Shown piece after piece: positions 1 through 7,840 of a stretch of 64,000 bases of DNA (position 1 is its first letter; the number at the start of each line of letters is the position of its first letter). Under the pieces are notes generated by a model that saw only the letters and a list, made by a program, of their open reading frames with translations, made no database searches and was not told the origin of the DNA. Position numbers and translations under genes: made by a program. Origin of the DNA: Micrococcales bacterium UBA7469 (GTDB taxonomy: Bacteria > Actinomycetota > Actinomycetes > Actinomycetales > Microbacteriaceae); assembly GCA_002479805.1 (NCBI GenBank), contig DLPB01000011.1:1-64000 (forward strand). Direction: 5' to 3'.

Positions 1-1
1 C

Positions 2-74
2 GCCACCCTAGCTCAGTCGGTAGAGCAGCTCCCTCGTAAAGAGCAGGTCAGGAGTTCGATTCTCCTGGGTGGCT
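2..74 (+). tRNA. tRNA-Thr (anticodon CGT)
   Basis: A complete cloverleaf can be drawn. The acceptor stem is GCCACCC paired with GGGTGGC, with discriminator T at 74. The D-arm is GCTC...GAGC, and the T-arm is an AGGAG/CTCCT stem enclosing TTCGATT. The anticodon loop CTCGTAA carries CGT, which reads ACG threonine codons. The last base pair of the anticodon stem appears mismatched (C-A). CCA is not encoded. A strong hairpin terminator follows at 88-116. Confidence 0.93.
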
Positions 75-87
75 CTCGAAAAAGCAC

Positions 88-116
88 AAATGCCCCTCCA
101 AGCTGGAGGGGCATTT
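88..116. terminator. Hairpin terminator after tRNA-Thr, shared with the convergent phosphatase gene
   Basis: The inverted repeat AAATGCCCCTCCA / TGGAGGGGCATTT has a 13-bp perfect stem and a 3-nt loop (AGC). Flanking A/T runs make it symmetrical. It sits between the tRNA and the 3' end of the minus-strand gene at 127, so it probably terminates both. Confidence 0.85.
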
Positions 117-126
117 GTCTTGCTGC

Positions 127-1719
127 TTAGTTATAGATTGCACTCCAGTCGGAAACCTCTAGTAGGTAGAGCTGACCACCCTCGATCATGCTCGCCAACT
201 TGGTTGCTGCATCTGCTACATCTGGACGAGCCAGAGCAGGAGTCGCGTGAATCTGTGCGTTCAGAATGTAGTAGCGGCTGGTGTCAGACGCACTCTTCTT
301 GAAGTACTTGGTCACGTCGGTAACACCGCTGGACTCCTCGTCCTCGGTGATGAATGTGGCCTGACCCTTCTCGAAGTACTGCTTCTTGAACTGCAACACC
401 TCAGCCACCTGAGCGGTCTTGGTGTTGTATGCCACTAGGCGGGCACGGTGAGCGTTGTTGCCTGGATCCTCCTGGATCAGTACGTTGCCAGCTGCATCGA
501 CCTCGATATTGTCTGGCTTAGACAGGTAAGGAGCTTCGGAGCCATCTAGCAGCATGGTGAGCGATGCACCTGCCAATGGGTTCTTCACGTCCTTGAAGGT
601 CAACTTCCAAAGTGCACCACCGTCGCGTGAAACGGTTGGAGTGGCAGGGTTAGGCGTGGTGGCCTTAGGGTCCTTGTTGGACTGGGTGGTTACGAAGTAG
701 TACACGTTTGGGTTCTTAGGGTCAAACGCGCCGTCTTCCACGCGAGAGAATCCAAGGCCCCAGGTCTGAGCAAATTCGTTTTGGTTGGTGCCGCTGTTAC
801 GCCAGTCAACCTCGTTGAAGGTAACCGGTGCACTGGTGCCCTTCGGGTAGCTCGCACGGTAAGCAGTGTCGTTCGCGATTCCTGCAACCGATAGCACGTA
901 GTTCTTGCCGTTATTTAGACCAGCCTTCTCGAACCAAAGTCCCTTGGTGGTCTTGGTTCCGACATACATCCAAAGCTGAGACTTGACATCACTGCCATCT
1001 TCTCCACCAAGCACCACGGTGGTCTTTGCCTTGGTATCGGCAACCTGGAAAGACTCCCAAGAAGCTAGGCCCAGACGAGGCAACTGCACCAGCTGACCAG
1101 CGGTGTTGGTTGCGAAGGCGCGAGACTCGTCGCCAGCCTCTTCTCCGGTAATAAATACGTTGCCGGTGTAGCCGTAAGTGGTTTTACCAGACTTGTATGC
1201 GAGTACACCTGCAGCAGCGAAACCTGCGGAGCAGAAGCGGTTTAGTTCACGACCGTGCCAATTAGTTTTGTAAACCGGATCAACCAGTGGAGCGAAGGCC
1301 GGAGCGCTTGGAGCTGCGGCGTGCAGGCCAGCTGCATAGTCATACCAGACCACATCGTTGATGTGTTCCTGTGCAGTTACCACAAGTCCAGTCTTTGGAT
1401 CAACGGTCAGTCGGGTGATGGTAGAGCCTCCAGTCACGTCACCAGCAGCACGAGAAATGCTTGCTGCAACGCCAGTGGCGGAGAGTTCGTGATTCATCAG
1501 GATCTGGACTTTTCCACCCTGAGAGTAGGCGCCCATGCCGTCCGGGGTGCCCGGCAACATCCAGTTGCCGTAGGTGTTACCTGCGGTTGCCAAAACGGAA
1601 AGCTTCGCGGTGGATTTCAATGACTCGAGATAAACCGGTTCAGTTGAATTTGCCGCGGCTGGGATGCTCATCCCCAGAAGCGCCGCTGGGATTAGCGACA
1701 GAGCAATGTATTTGCGCAA
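127..1719 (-). CDS. Secreted PhoX-type (DUF839) alkaline phosphatase
   Basis: The 530-residue product starts with a Sec signal peptide (basic MRK, a hydrophobic stretch, then a likely cleavage in PAAANS near residue 24). It resembles the PhoX/DUF839 family: NHE near residue 76, TGEE near 191, GGEDGSD near 239 and PDNIEVDAAGN toward the C terminus. Characterised PhoX enzymes are calcium- and iron-dependent phosphomonoesterases acting outside the cytoplasmic membrane, so a phosphate-scavenging role is inferred. The start is TTG at 1719, supported by AAGGAG about six bases upstream. I see no clear Pho box. Exact substrate is unknown. Confidence 0.8.
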   Translation of the reverse strand: MRKYIALSLIPAALLGMSIPAAANSTEPVYLESLKSTAKLSVLATAGNTYGNWMLPGTPDGMGAYSQGGKVQILMNHELSATGVAASISRAAGDVTGGSTITRLTVDPKTGLVVTAQEHINDVVWYDYAAGLHAAAPSAPAFAPLVDPVYKTNWHGRELNRFCSAGFAAAGVLAYKSGKTTYGYTGNVFITGEEAGDESRAFATNTAGQLVQLPRLGLASWESFQVADTKAKTTVVLGGEDGSDVKSQLWMYVGTKTTKGLWFEKAGLNNGKNYVLSVAGIANDTAYRASYPKGTSAPVTFNEVDWRNSGTNQNEFAQTWGLGFSRVEDGAFDPKNPNVYYFVTTQSNKDPKATTPNPATPTVSRDGGALWKLTFKDVKNPLAGASLTMLLDGSEAPYLSKPDNIEVDAAGNVLIQEDPGNNAHRARLVAYNTKTAQVAEVLQFKKQYFEKGQATFITEDEESSGVTDVTKYFKKSASDTSRYYILNAQIHATPALARPDVADAATKLASMIEGGQLYLLEVSDWSAIYN

Positions 1720-1869
1720 TTGTTCTCCTTGTTTGATGTTCTCGGGCAGAACTATCGGGCAGGAAGATGAACTTCACAGGGCGCTTTTGTGAACGATTGT
1801 GGCAGTTCAGATTTATGAAAAGTGAAATCCAGCTGATCTTGGTGCGAGAAGTCGGGCAAGATTGAGACC

Positions 1870-2394
1870 GTGTTAGCCATCCCCGCCATCGCACCCAATC
1901 TGCAGTCTGAAGCCGCGCTTTTGGTGCAACTGGATCATTCGGTCCACCAGCGGTACTGCGAACTTATGGCAGATCCAATCTCTCGCCACTTCACCGGCAC
2001 CATCGAAACCTTCTCGGATCAAAAGCTGTTGGAGTGGTTGAGTTCGCGACCGGGTCAAATGGATCGACTGGACTGGGCAATCCTGAATCCGCAAACGAGA
2101 GAGCTACTCGGGGAAGTGGTGCTCAACGAGCTCGATGCCGAGACCGAAAGCATGAATTTTCGCATCGCAATGTTTGAATGCACACTGGGGCAAGGCATCG
2201 GCTCGCAGGTCACCAAGTTGGTAGTGGATTACGGCTTGAATGAGCTTCAGCTCAGGCAAATCACCCTAGATGTCTGGGTGGAGAATCCGAGAGCCATCAG
2301 GGTTTACGAAAAGTCTGGTTTTGTGGCCTCGTCAAGGTTCGTAGAGGATGGTCGAGAGTTTCTCCTGATGGCCATCCAAAATTCAGCCAGCTAG
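1870..2394 (+). CDS. GNAT-family N-acetyltransferase (RimJ/RimL-like)
   Basis: The 174-residue protein has the layout of RimJ/RimL-type GNATs. An N-terminal part contains RHFTG; a middle strand (GEVVLNELD) is followed by a acetyl-CoA loop region (LGQGIGSQVTKLVVDYG), and the C-terminal motif is VWVENPRAIRVYEKSGF. Such enzymes acetylate protein N termini or small amines; the substrate here cannot be told. The GTG start at 1870 has a weak ribosome site, and a start at 1921-1924 is possible. The next gene begins immediately after its stop codon. Confidence 0.75.
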   Translation: MLAIPAIAPNLQSEAALLVQLDHSVHQRYCELMADPISRHFTGTIETFSDQKLLEWLSSRPGQMDRLDWAILNPQTRELLGEVVLNELDAETESMNFRIAMFECTLGQGIGSQVTKLVVDYGLNELQLRQITLDVWVENPRAIRVYEKSGFVASSRFVEDGREFLLMAIQNSAS

Positions 2395-2844
2395 TTGCGA
2401 GCTAAACTCATACCCGCACCTAGACCTTGGAGAAAATTGCCTACCTTCAGTGATGCCGAAAAGAAAGCCATGCAGGAGCGAGCTCGCGAACAGCGCGAGT
2501 TCAAGAAGCTCTCCGGTGAAGAGCAAGTCAGCCGCAAGATTGCGGAGATGAATCCGCACGATAAGAAGATCGCGCAAGGCATCCACGACCTGGTAACCGC
2601 TATCGATGAGAGGCTCAAGCCGCAAACCTGGTATGGCATGCCTGCCTACTACCTAGATGGCAAGGTAATTTGCTTCTTCCAGGCGGGATCGAAATTTGAC
2701 TCTAGGTATTCAACCTTTGGTTTTCAGCACGCCGCTCAGTTAGATGACGGCGACCTATTCGCCACCAGCTTTGCGGTAATTGACTTCACTCCAAAGGTGG
2801 CTGAGCAAATTGCCGCCCTGGTTCTAAAAGCTGTCGGTAAGTAA
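2395..2844 (+). CDS. DUF1801-like protein
   Basis: This 149-residue product follows the acetyltransferase with no gap (TAG then TTG). The C-terminal two thirds resemble the DUF1801 fold seen in YdhG-type proteins: DLVTAIDERLKPQTWYGMPAYYLDGKVICFF, a phenylalanine/tyrosine-rich strand pattern, then DFTPKVAEQIAALVLKAVGK. The N-terminal 45 residues are highly charged and probably helical. The TTG start is uncertain; ATG at 2470 would remove the basic leader. Function is unknown; some relatives are described as iron chaperones. The gene converges on the GH13 gene, abutting at 2844/2845. Confidence 0.6.
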   Translation: MRAKLIPAPRPWRKLPTFSDAEKKAMQERAREQREFKKLSGEEQVSRKIAEMNPHDKKIAQGIHDLVTAIDERLKPQTWYGMPAYYLDGKVICFFQAGSKFDSRYSTFGFQHAAQLDDGDLFATSFAVIDFTPKVAEQIAALVLKAVGK

Positions 2845-4311
2845 CTAGAAGCTTGCTAGTTCAGCGGCGGAGCTGAATACTCGCTCACCAGCTTGGGATT
2901 TGTGAACCAACCTGAAGCTCGGTGCACCCAACGTAGTGGCAAATTCAAAGTGCAGTTCTTCGCTTGCGCCAGTCCAGCTCATCGAGAGCTTGTCCGATGC
3001 CAATACCTGCCAAGAGAAACTGCCCTCGAAAGCGCTTGACCGGCGGATTCTCGCCATCGCAATAATCGCCTGGGTGACCTCGCTCTTTAGTGCCGCATCG
3101 ATCTCGGCCGGGGTGTAGTGGTGACGGTTTACGTCTCGGCCCTGACCGGATTTAGCAAATAGTTCCTGGTCGTCCATGCCATTGAATAGACCGACGTAGT
3201 AGACCTGTGGCTCGCCTGGCAGCAAGAACTGAACCATACGTGAGATCACGTATGCGGTGTCATTGGCCAAGATGTTTGGCAAGGTGGCATTGATCTGGTG
3301 CGGCAGCTCAAACCACTGTGGAATCACGCTGGCAATAGCCGAGTGGCCTCCGGTGTTCTCCTCCGCCTTTTTGAAGATGAAGGCCATCTCGTCCTGGGTG
3401 ATAAGACCTGGTCGACCGCCGATTGGACCACCATCGATAACTCCGTAGCCATCGTGAGTGTCGAGAACATTTAGGCAGTTATTTGGTCTGATCTTGAACC
3501 AGTTGTCCAAACGGTCAACGGTTCCGTTGAAGAATGAGTGCAGAAGTAGTGGTGCGGTCTGGAAGTCATAGATCAAATCCACCAGCGGAGCGATGTCTAA
3601 CTGCTGGGTGTAGTGGGCGTGCACCTCAACTAGCACTCGCATGCCGTAGCCGTGAATCTTCTCGGTCAGTTCTTTCACAAACTCCAGGGTCTCTGGGGTC
3701 ATGAAGGAGTCGGTGCCCGGGGTCTTCACTGCGTAGCCAATGGCGTCTAGGCGAACCACCTTTACCCCACCGGATTTGAGTGCCTGCAGGATGCGGTCAA
3801 GGTAGTCCTGGCCGGCCGGGTGATTGATGTCGATGTCAACCTGAGATGGCATGAAGGTGGTCCAGACCAAGCGACGCTTACCGGCAACGTTGTATGCGGT
3901 GAATGGGAAGCCTGGGCGAGGGCGGTAGAAGGAGGTGATGCCCTCCTCGGTGCCGCCGTTGGGGAACACCACATCGTAGGTGAGGAACATCCCCGCATAC
4001 TTAGAGGCATCGCCCTTCTCCTGCCAGTCCAAGAACTCCGGGGAGAGGTGAGAAGCGTGATTCACGATCAGGTCAGCGGTGAGCTCGTGCGTTTCGGAGA
4101 TACGCTTGAAATCGCTCCAGTCGCCAAGCCTTGGATCAACAATGGTGTGGTCAATTGGGTCAAACCCGGCGTCATCGCCATCGTAAGGGTGGAAAAACGG
4201 AAGTACGTGAATGCCGTTGAAGTCCTTTAGGGGACCCTTCAGTAGTTTCTCGATCTCAGCGAGATTTCCCCCAACGCGCTCGGCGTAAACGAGAATGCTG
4301 GCACCCGACAT
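2845..4311 (-). CDS. GH13 sucrose-phosphorylase-like glycosidase
   Basis: The 488-residue product matches the sucrose phosphorylase subgroup of GH13 (GH13_18). An N-terminal GIHVLPFFHP is followed by DLIVNHASH, VVRLDAIGYAVK (nucleophile Asp), VLVEVHAHY (acid/base Glu), RPNNCLNVLDTHDG (transition-state Asp) and the family-typical FLLPGEPQVYYVGLFNG. Enzymes of this group phosphorolyse sucrose, sucrose 6'-phosphate or glucosylglycerate in the cytoplasm, giving glucose-1-phosphate; substrate cannot be fixed by eye. An in-frame TTG at 4365 exists, but ATG at 4311 has AGGAGG six bases upstream and gives the normal family N terminus. Two operator-like sites lie upstream. Confidence 0.8.
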   Translation of the reverse strand: MSGASILVYAERVGGNLAEIEKLLKGPLKDFNGIHVLPFFHPYDGDDAGFDPIDHTIVDPRLGDWSDFKRISETHELTADLIVNHASHLSPEFLDWQEKGDASKYAGMFLTYDVVFPNGGTEEGITSFYRPRPGFPFTAYNVAGKRRLVWTTFMPSQVDIDINHPAGQDYLDRILQALKSGGVKVVRLDAIGYAVKTPGTDSFMTPETLEFVKELTEKIHGYGMRVLVEVHAHYTQQLDIAPLVDLIYDFQTAPLLLHSFFNGTVDRLDNWFKIRPNNCLNVLDTHDGYGVIDGGPIGGRPGLITQDEMAFIFKKAEENTGGHSAIASVIPQWFELPHQINATLPNILANDTAYVISRMVQFLLPGEPQVYYVGLFNGMDDQELFAKSGQGRDVNRHHYTPAEIDAALKSEVTQAIIAMARIRRSSAFEGSFSWQVLASDKLSMSWTGASEELHFEFATTLGAPSFRLVHKSQAGERVFSSAAELASF

Positions 4312-4321
4312 GGGTTCCTCC

Positions 4322-4335
4322 TGTAAGCGATTGCG
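4322..4335 (+). promoter_or_regulatory. LacI-type operator-like site, proximal copy
   Basis: TGTAAGCGATTGCG resembles the TGNAANCGNTTNCA pattern bound by many LacI-family regulators. It lies just upstream of the ribosome site of the GH13 gene. A similar site in inverted orientation lies about 43 bases further upstream. No regulator gene is adjacent. Confidence 0.4.
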
Positions 4336-4377
4336 GTACTTATTGACACCAATAGTAGTAAGCAAATCCGGGCTAAA

Positions 4378-4391
4378 AGCAAGCGTTTACA
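4378..4391 (-). promoter_or_regulatory. LacI-type operator-like site, distal copy, overlapping a possible -35 region
   Basis: On the minus strand this reads TGTAAACGCTTGCT, close to the LacI/CcpA-like consensus and to the proximal copy at 4322-4335. Downstream of it on the same strand a possible promoter can be read (TTGCTT, then TACTAT about 19 bases later). Binding here would therefore repress the GH13 gene. The promoter is a guess. Confidence 0.5.
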
Positions 4392-4399
4392 AAACCGAT

Positions 4400-4759
4400 T
4401 TATCTGCCATCCAGCGAGCAGGCAGGTGTGCCACCTGGGAGCCGGTGACGATTTGCCGAGACCCACTGGTAAACCACGTAGGCGATGCTGGTAACCACCG
4501 GCCAGCGCAGGAAATACCCAGCCAGTGACCATGGGGATTTTGAATCAATTAGGCCCTGCGCAATTGCCAGGTGCCCCGCGTAAATTTCACCGTTTGAGAC
4601 GTATTGAACAGCTTGCTCACACTGCTCAGGGGATAGGCCAAATAAAGTCAAATCGGTTCGCTGATATGGCACGGTCGAGATGCGACCCTTGGTCATTTTG
4701 CTGAAGATTCTGGCGCTCGACGAGCAAAATCGGCAGTCGCCATCGAAGATCAAAGTCAT
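4400..4759 (-). CDS. DCC-family (DUF393) thiol-disulfide oxidoreductase-like protein
   Basis: The 119-residue protein begins with MTLIFDGDCRFCSSSARIF. FDGDCRFC is the DxxCxxC-type signature of the DUF393/DCC family, which is predicted to be thioredoxin-like. The remainder (VPYQRTDLTLFGLSPEQCEQAVQYV, a GEIYAGHLAIAQGL segment, then a WPVV hydrophobic patch) also fits. ATG at 4759 is chosen because it puts the signature at the extreme N terminus, as usual. An in-frame start at 4786 is possible. It is the next minus-strand gene upstream of the GH13 gene, but the operator-like sites between them argue for separate promoters. Substrate unknown. Confidence 0.75.
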   Translation of the reverse strand: MTLIFDGDCRFCSSSARIFSKMTKGRISTVPYQRTDLTLFGLSPEQCEQAVQYVSNGEIYAGHLAIAQGLIDSKSPWSLAGYFLRWPVVTSIAYVVYQWVSANRHRLPGGTPACSLDGR

Positions 4760-4910
4760 ACCTAATTGAACCAAATTCCGAAGCAAATCGTTCCAGCCGG
4801 AAGTTGTTGCGTGCCGGGTGTAGGCCTTTGGGCTAGAGTTTCATCAGGCAGCAAGCCTTAGCTGCGCTGAGCCTTTCACCTGATCATCACAGAAACGTGA
4901 AATTGGAAAT

Positions 4911-6269
4911 TTGAAACGCAAAATACACCCATCGAGACTGATTGTTATTGCGTTTACCGCCGTGATTGTTTTTGGTGCTGCCTTGCTGAGCACTCCTTGG
5001 GTTAACACCACTGGAAAGCCAACCAATTTTGTCGATGCGCTCTTTACTGCCACGAGCGCCGTGACGGTTACTGGACTGGGCACCTTAGACACCCAGAACT
5101 ACTGGAACATGTATGGCCACTGGATTATTGCGATTCTGATTCAGATTGGCGGTTTCGGGATCGTAGGTTTTGCTACTCTCCTGGGTTATTTGGTGGAAGG
5201 TCGAGTATCTCTTTCGGCAAGGCTGTCCGCTAAGGCAGAGACCGGTGCTTCGTCATCGCCGGAGATCAAGAAGGTGATCTTCGGGATTTTGAAGATGATG
5301 GCGCTATTCGAATTCATGGTCTTTGCGTTGCTGTTTTGGCGGCTGTCGACTCACTATGGTTACAACTTCATCGATGCCATCGGTCACGGCGCATTTCACG
5401 CTGTTTCGTCCTTCAACAATGCTGGTTTCGCTCTGTATTCCGATAGCCTGATGCGGTTTGTGACCGACGGTTGGATTTTGCTTCCCATTGCACTCAGTGT
5501 GATTTTTGGCGCACTGGGATTTCCAGTCCTAAATGAGATTTGGGACCGAGCCAAAGCAAAAATAGGCCAGCAACAAGGGCGGCAAATGCCATCGCAGTGG
5601 AGTCTAAATTCCAGAATCGTGCTTTGGGCAACATTGATTTTGCTTGCCACCGGAACAGTGTTTCTCGCCCTTGCCGAGTGGAACAATAACGCCACCATCG
5701 GGACCCTTGACCCCGTGGCAAAGCTGTTGAACAGCTTCTTTGCTGCGGTCATGCCAAGAACTGCTGGTTTTAACTCTGTCGATACCACGGCCATGACTGA
5801 TGCCAGCCTTCTCGGCACAAACATCTTGATGTTCATTGGCGGTGGCAGTGCGTCAACGGCTGGCGGTATCAAGATTGGCACTGCAGTAATTTTGCTTTAC
5901 ATCGTTTACACCGAGATTCGCGGAGAGACTGCAGTCAACATCGGAAATCGTCGTTTGCCCCGCTCGATTCAACGCCAAGCGCTTACTATCATCACGCTCA
6001 CCTCTTTGTTCGTCCTTTCCGCCACGATGTATTTCAGGTTGACTACCGATTTTTCCCTTGATCGAATTTTGTTTGAAGTGCTATCGGCCATCTCCACGGT
6101 TGGACTCTCCGCCGGTTTGACGGCGAGCTGTGACGATGCTGGCAAGCTTGTGTTAACCGCACTGATGTTCATCGGCCGTGTCGGCACCGTAGCGGTAGCG
6201 ACTTCGCTGGCATTGAGGCAATCGAAGCGGCACTTCGAATACCCAAGGGAAAAACCACTAATTGGCTAG
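4911..6269 (+). CDS. ktrB: Potassium uptake channel subunit KtrB/TrkH
   Basis: The 452-residue integral membrane protein shows the four pore-loop repeats of the Trk/Ktr/HKT superfamily: TATSAVTVTGLGTLD, SSFNNAGFALY, MPRTAGFNSVD and SAISTVGLSAGLT. The filter glycines are visible in each. The length fits KtrB. It should form the K+ (possibly Na+-coupled) permeation unit in the cytoplasmic membrane and be gated by the KtrA-like protein encoded just downstream. Start is TTG at 4911 with a weak GGA ribosome site. No upstream in-frame alternative is clearly better. Confidence 0.9.
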   Translation: MKRKIHPSRLIVIAFTAVIVFGAALLSTPWVNTTGKPTNFVDALFTATSAVTVTGLGTLDTQNYWNMYGHWIIAILIQIGGFGIVGFATLLGYLVEGRVSLSARLSAKAETGASSSPEIKKVIFGILKMMALFEFMVFALLFWRLSTHYGYNFIDAIGHGAFHAVSSFNNAGFALYSDSLMRFVTDGWILLPIALSVIFGALGFPVLNEIWDRAKAKIGQQQGRQMPSQWSLNSRIVLWATLILLATGTVFLALAEWNNNATIGTLDPVAKLLNSFFAAVMPRTAGFNSVDTTAMTDASLLGTNILMFIGGGSASTAGGIKIGTAVILLYIVYTEIRGETAVNIGNRRLPRSIQRQALTIITLTSLFVLSATMYFRLTTDFSLDRILFEVLSAISTVGLSAGLTASCDDAGKLVLTALMFIGRVGTVAVATSLALRQSKRHFEYPREKPLIG

Positions 6270-6284
6270 TGCCAAGATAGGAAT

Positions 6285-6968
6285 ATGATGGCTCAGGAAA
6301 TCAAAAAGAAGCGTAGATTCCACTCCGCGAATGTTGCGGTGATTGGTCTCGGTCGTTTTGGTTCGGCCCTAGCGACGGAGTTGGTCAAGTCGGGTCACCA
6401 GGTGCTGGGCATTGATAGTGATGACCGGATCGTGCAGAATCTTTCGACGGTCTTGACTCACGTCGTCGCTGCGGACACAACGGATGAAGAAACCCTTCGC
6501 GAGCTAGGTATTGCAGACCTGGATAGTGCGGTAGTGGCCATCGGTGCCGACCTCGAGGCATCCATCCTTACCGCATCCCTCTTGCTTCAGCTTGGCGTCA
6601 AGCAAGTTTGGGCGAAGGCAAACTCGGAGTCCCACGGGCGAATCCTTAGGCAGATTGGTGTTCACCAGGTCATCTTCCCGGAGTATGAGATGGGTCGACG
6701 CGTCGCTCATCAGGTTTCTGGCGAGTCACTGGATTACGTTCACATCGACGAGGACTTTGTAATGGTGAAGACTTATGTGCCAGAGGTTTTTGAAGACAAG
6801 GTGTTGGCCGAGGCCAAGATTCGCGCCACCTTTGGTGTAACAGTGGTTGCAATCAACGACGGCAACGGTTACAAGCCGGCCTTCCCAGAGAGCGTTTTGC
6901 GCAAGGGCAACACAATTGTGATCGCAGGACCAAAGGGACCACTCGATCAGTTCTGCCAGTTGGACTAG
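6285..6968 (+). CDS. ktrA: Ktr/Trk potassium uptake regulatory subunit (RCK domain)
   Basis: The 227-residue soluble protein has an N-terminal Rossmann RCK-N domain (VIGLGRFGSALATELV, with the acidic residues of GIDSDD at the end of strand two). A C-terminal RCK-C/TrkA-C domain follows from about residue 145. The family forms octameric rings that bind ATP/ADP or NAD(H) and gate the KtrB channel. It lies 15 bases after ktrB on the same strand, so co-transcription is expected. Two consecutive ATGs (6285, 6288) are possible starts; a GATAGGAAT ribosome site precedes them. Confidence 0.92.
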   Translation: MMAQEIKKKRRFHSANVAVIGLGRFGSALATELVKSGHQVLGIDSDDRIVQNLSTVLTHVVAADTTDEETLRELGIADLDSAVVAIGADLEASILTASLLLQLGVKQVWAKANSESHGRILRQIGVHQVIFPEYEMGRRVAHQVSGESLDYVHIDEDFVMVKTYVPEVFEDKVLAEAKIRATFGVTVVAINDGNGYKPAFPESVLRKGNTIVIAGPKGPLDQFCQLD

Positions 6969-6973
6969 AGATC

Positions 6974-7357
6974 TTGAAAACGCTGATTTTTTGGTTGGTG
7001 CAGACTGCGGTCTTGGCGACTCTGCAATACCTCTATCACCCAAGCATCTTGCTTGCAGCCATCGGGCTGATCCTACTTTTGGGTCTGACTGTGCTCGGCA
7101 CCTGGAGCGCTCGAAAGAGCGCTAGGGGCGCTCGGGGTTTGGTGCTTGGCCTGGTGGTGGCAGGGGTGTCTGGCTTTATGTTTTCGCAGGCCATGGATGT
7201 TGCCTATGCGCTGCTCTCTGCTCCCGAGGGTCTGCGCTTCACAGTGGTCTTCGAGTCCTTGTTTGCCGGACTGTGGATTTTGATCTCTTCGCTAATTGCC
7301 AGAACGTGGCTTTCGCGGCCTGAGGTAGAAAAACAAGCCGACGGCAGCCAGGCCTAA
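6974..7357 (+). CDS. Small hydrophobic membrane protein of unknown function
   Basis: The 127-residue protein has about four predicted membrane segments: FWLVQTAVLATLQYLY, ILLAAIGLILLLGLTVLG, GLVLGLVVAGVSGFMFS and a segment around SLFAGLWILISSLIA. A charged tail follows. It starts with TTG five bases after ktrA stops, so it may be a third gene of the potassium operon. I do not recognise a family. Its last 66 bases overlap, tail to tail, the 3' end of the copper-resistance-like gene on the other strand; that overlap encodes the membrane anchor of the neighbour. Confidence 0.6.
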   Translation: MKTLIFWLVQTAVLATLQYLYHPSILLAAIGLILLLGLTVLGTWSARKSARGARGLVLGLVVAGVSGFMFSQAMDVAYALLSAPEGLRFTVVFESLFAGLWILISSLIARTWLSRPEVEKQADGSQA

Positions 7358-7816
7358 AGACCCAAACAAGAGCCAGTAGTTTCCGGAGTCTTGCTCGGCT
7401 TCAGAGCTGGTTGCAATGAGGCATGGCTCAATGCTGCCGCTGTTCACGTAGCCAGACTCATTCACCAAATCAAAGCTGTAGCTGCCTTCGATTGGGTGCC
7501 CATCGGAAGACACCACGCGCCATGCCACGCTGTAGCTTCCCGGCTGGTCTAGTTCAGTATTTGAAGTAGCGAAGGTGCCCTCGAGCCGGGCGCAGCTAGC
7601 TGGAACAATGCTGCCATCAGGAGCCGTGACGATTATCTCCGCACCGGATCCGATTTCGAGTAGATCGTTGGAAAACTCAAGTTTGATTTCGATAGGTCCG
7701 GCTTCACTCGTGGAATCCGGAGCCGGTGACTGGCTGATTACTTGATCGTGAGCCCAGGCAGTCGGGGCTAGCGCCATCGAGGCAAGCAAAGTAAGGCTAA
7801 TCAAGTTAAGCTTCAT
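7292..7816 (-). CDS. CopC-domain copper-binding membrane-anchored protein
   Basis: The 174-residue product has a signal peptide ending TAWA, leaving a mature N-terminal His (HDQVISQSPAPDS), the classic first ligand of CopC. SSDGHPIEGSYSF supplies the second conserved His. The domain is a cupredoxin-like beta barrel binding Cu(II) outside the membrane. A single C-terminal membrane segment (LLFGSLGLAAVGLFFYL) followed by basic residues anchors it, as in the YobA/CopC arrangement of actinobacteria. No CopD-like gene is adjacent. Role in copper handling is inferred from the family. Confidence 0.85.
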   Translation of the reverse strand: MKLNLISLTLLASMALAPTAWAHDQVISQSPAPDSTSEAGPIEIKLEFSNDLLEIGSGAEIIVTAPDGSIVPASCARLEGTFATSNTELDQPGSYSVAWRVVSSDGHPIEGSYSFDLVNESGYVNSGSIEPCLIATSSEAEQDSGNYWLLFGSLGLAAVGLFFYLRPRKPRSGN

Positions 7817-7840
7817 GGGTAAAAGCGTAAGGCAGGTTAG

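Noticed and set aside
1255..1736. Overlapping plus-strand frames opposite the phosphatase gene
   Set aside because: They have no ribosome site or recognisable domain and show the composition of antisense reading of a real gene with a signal peptide.
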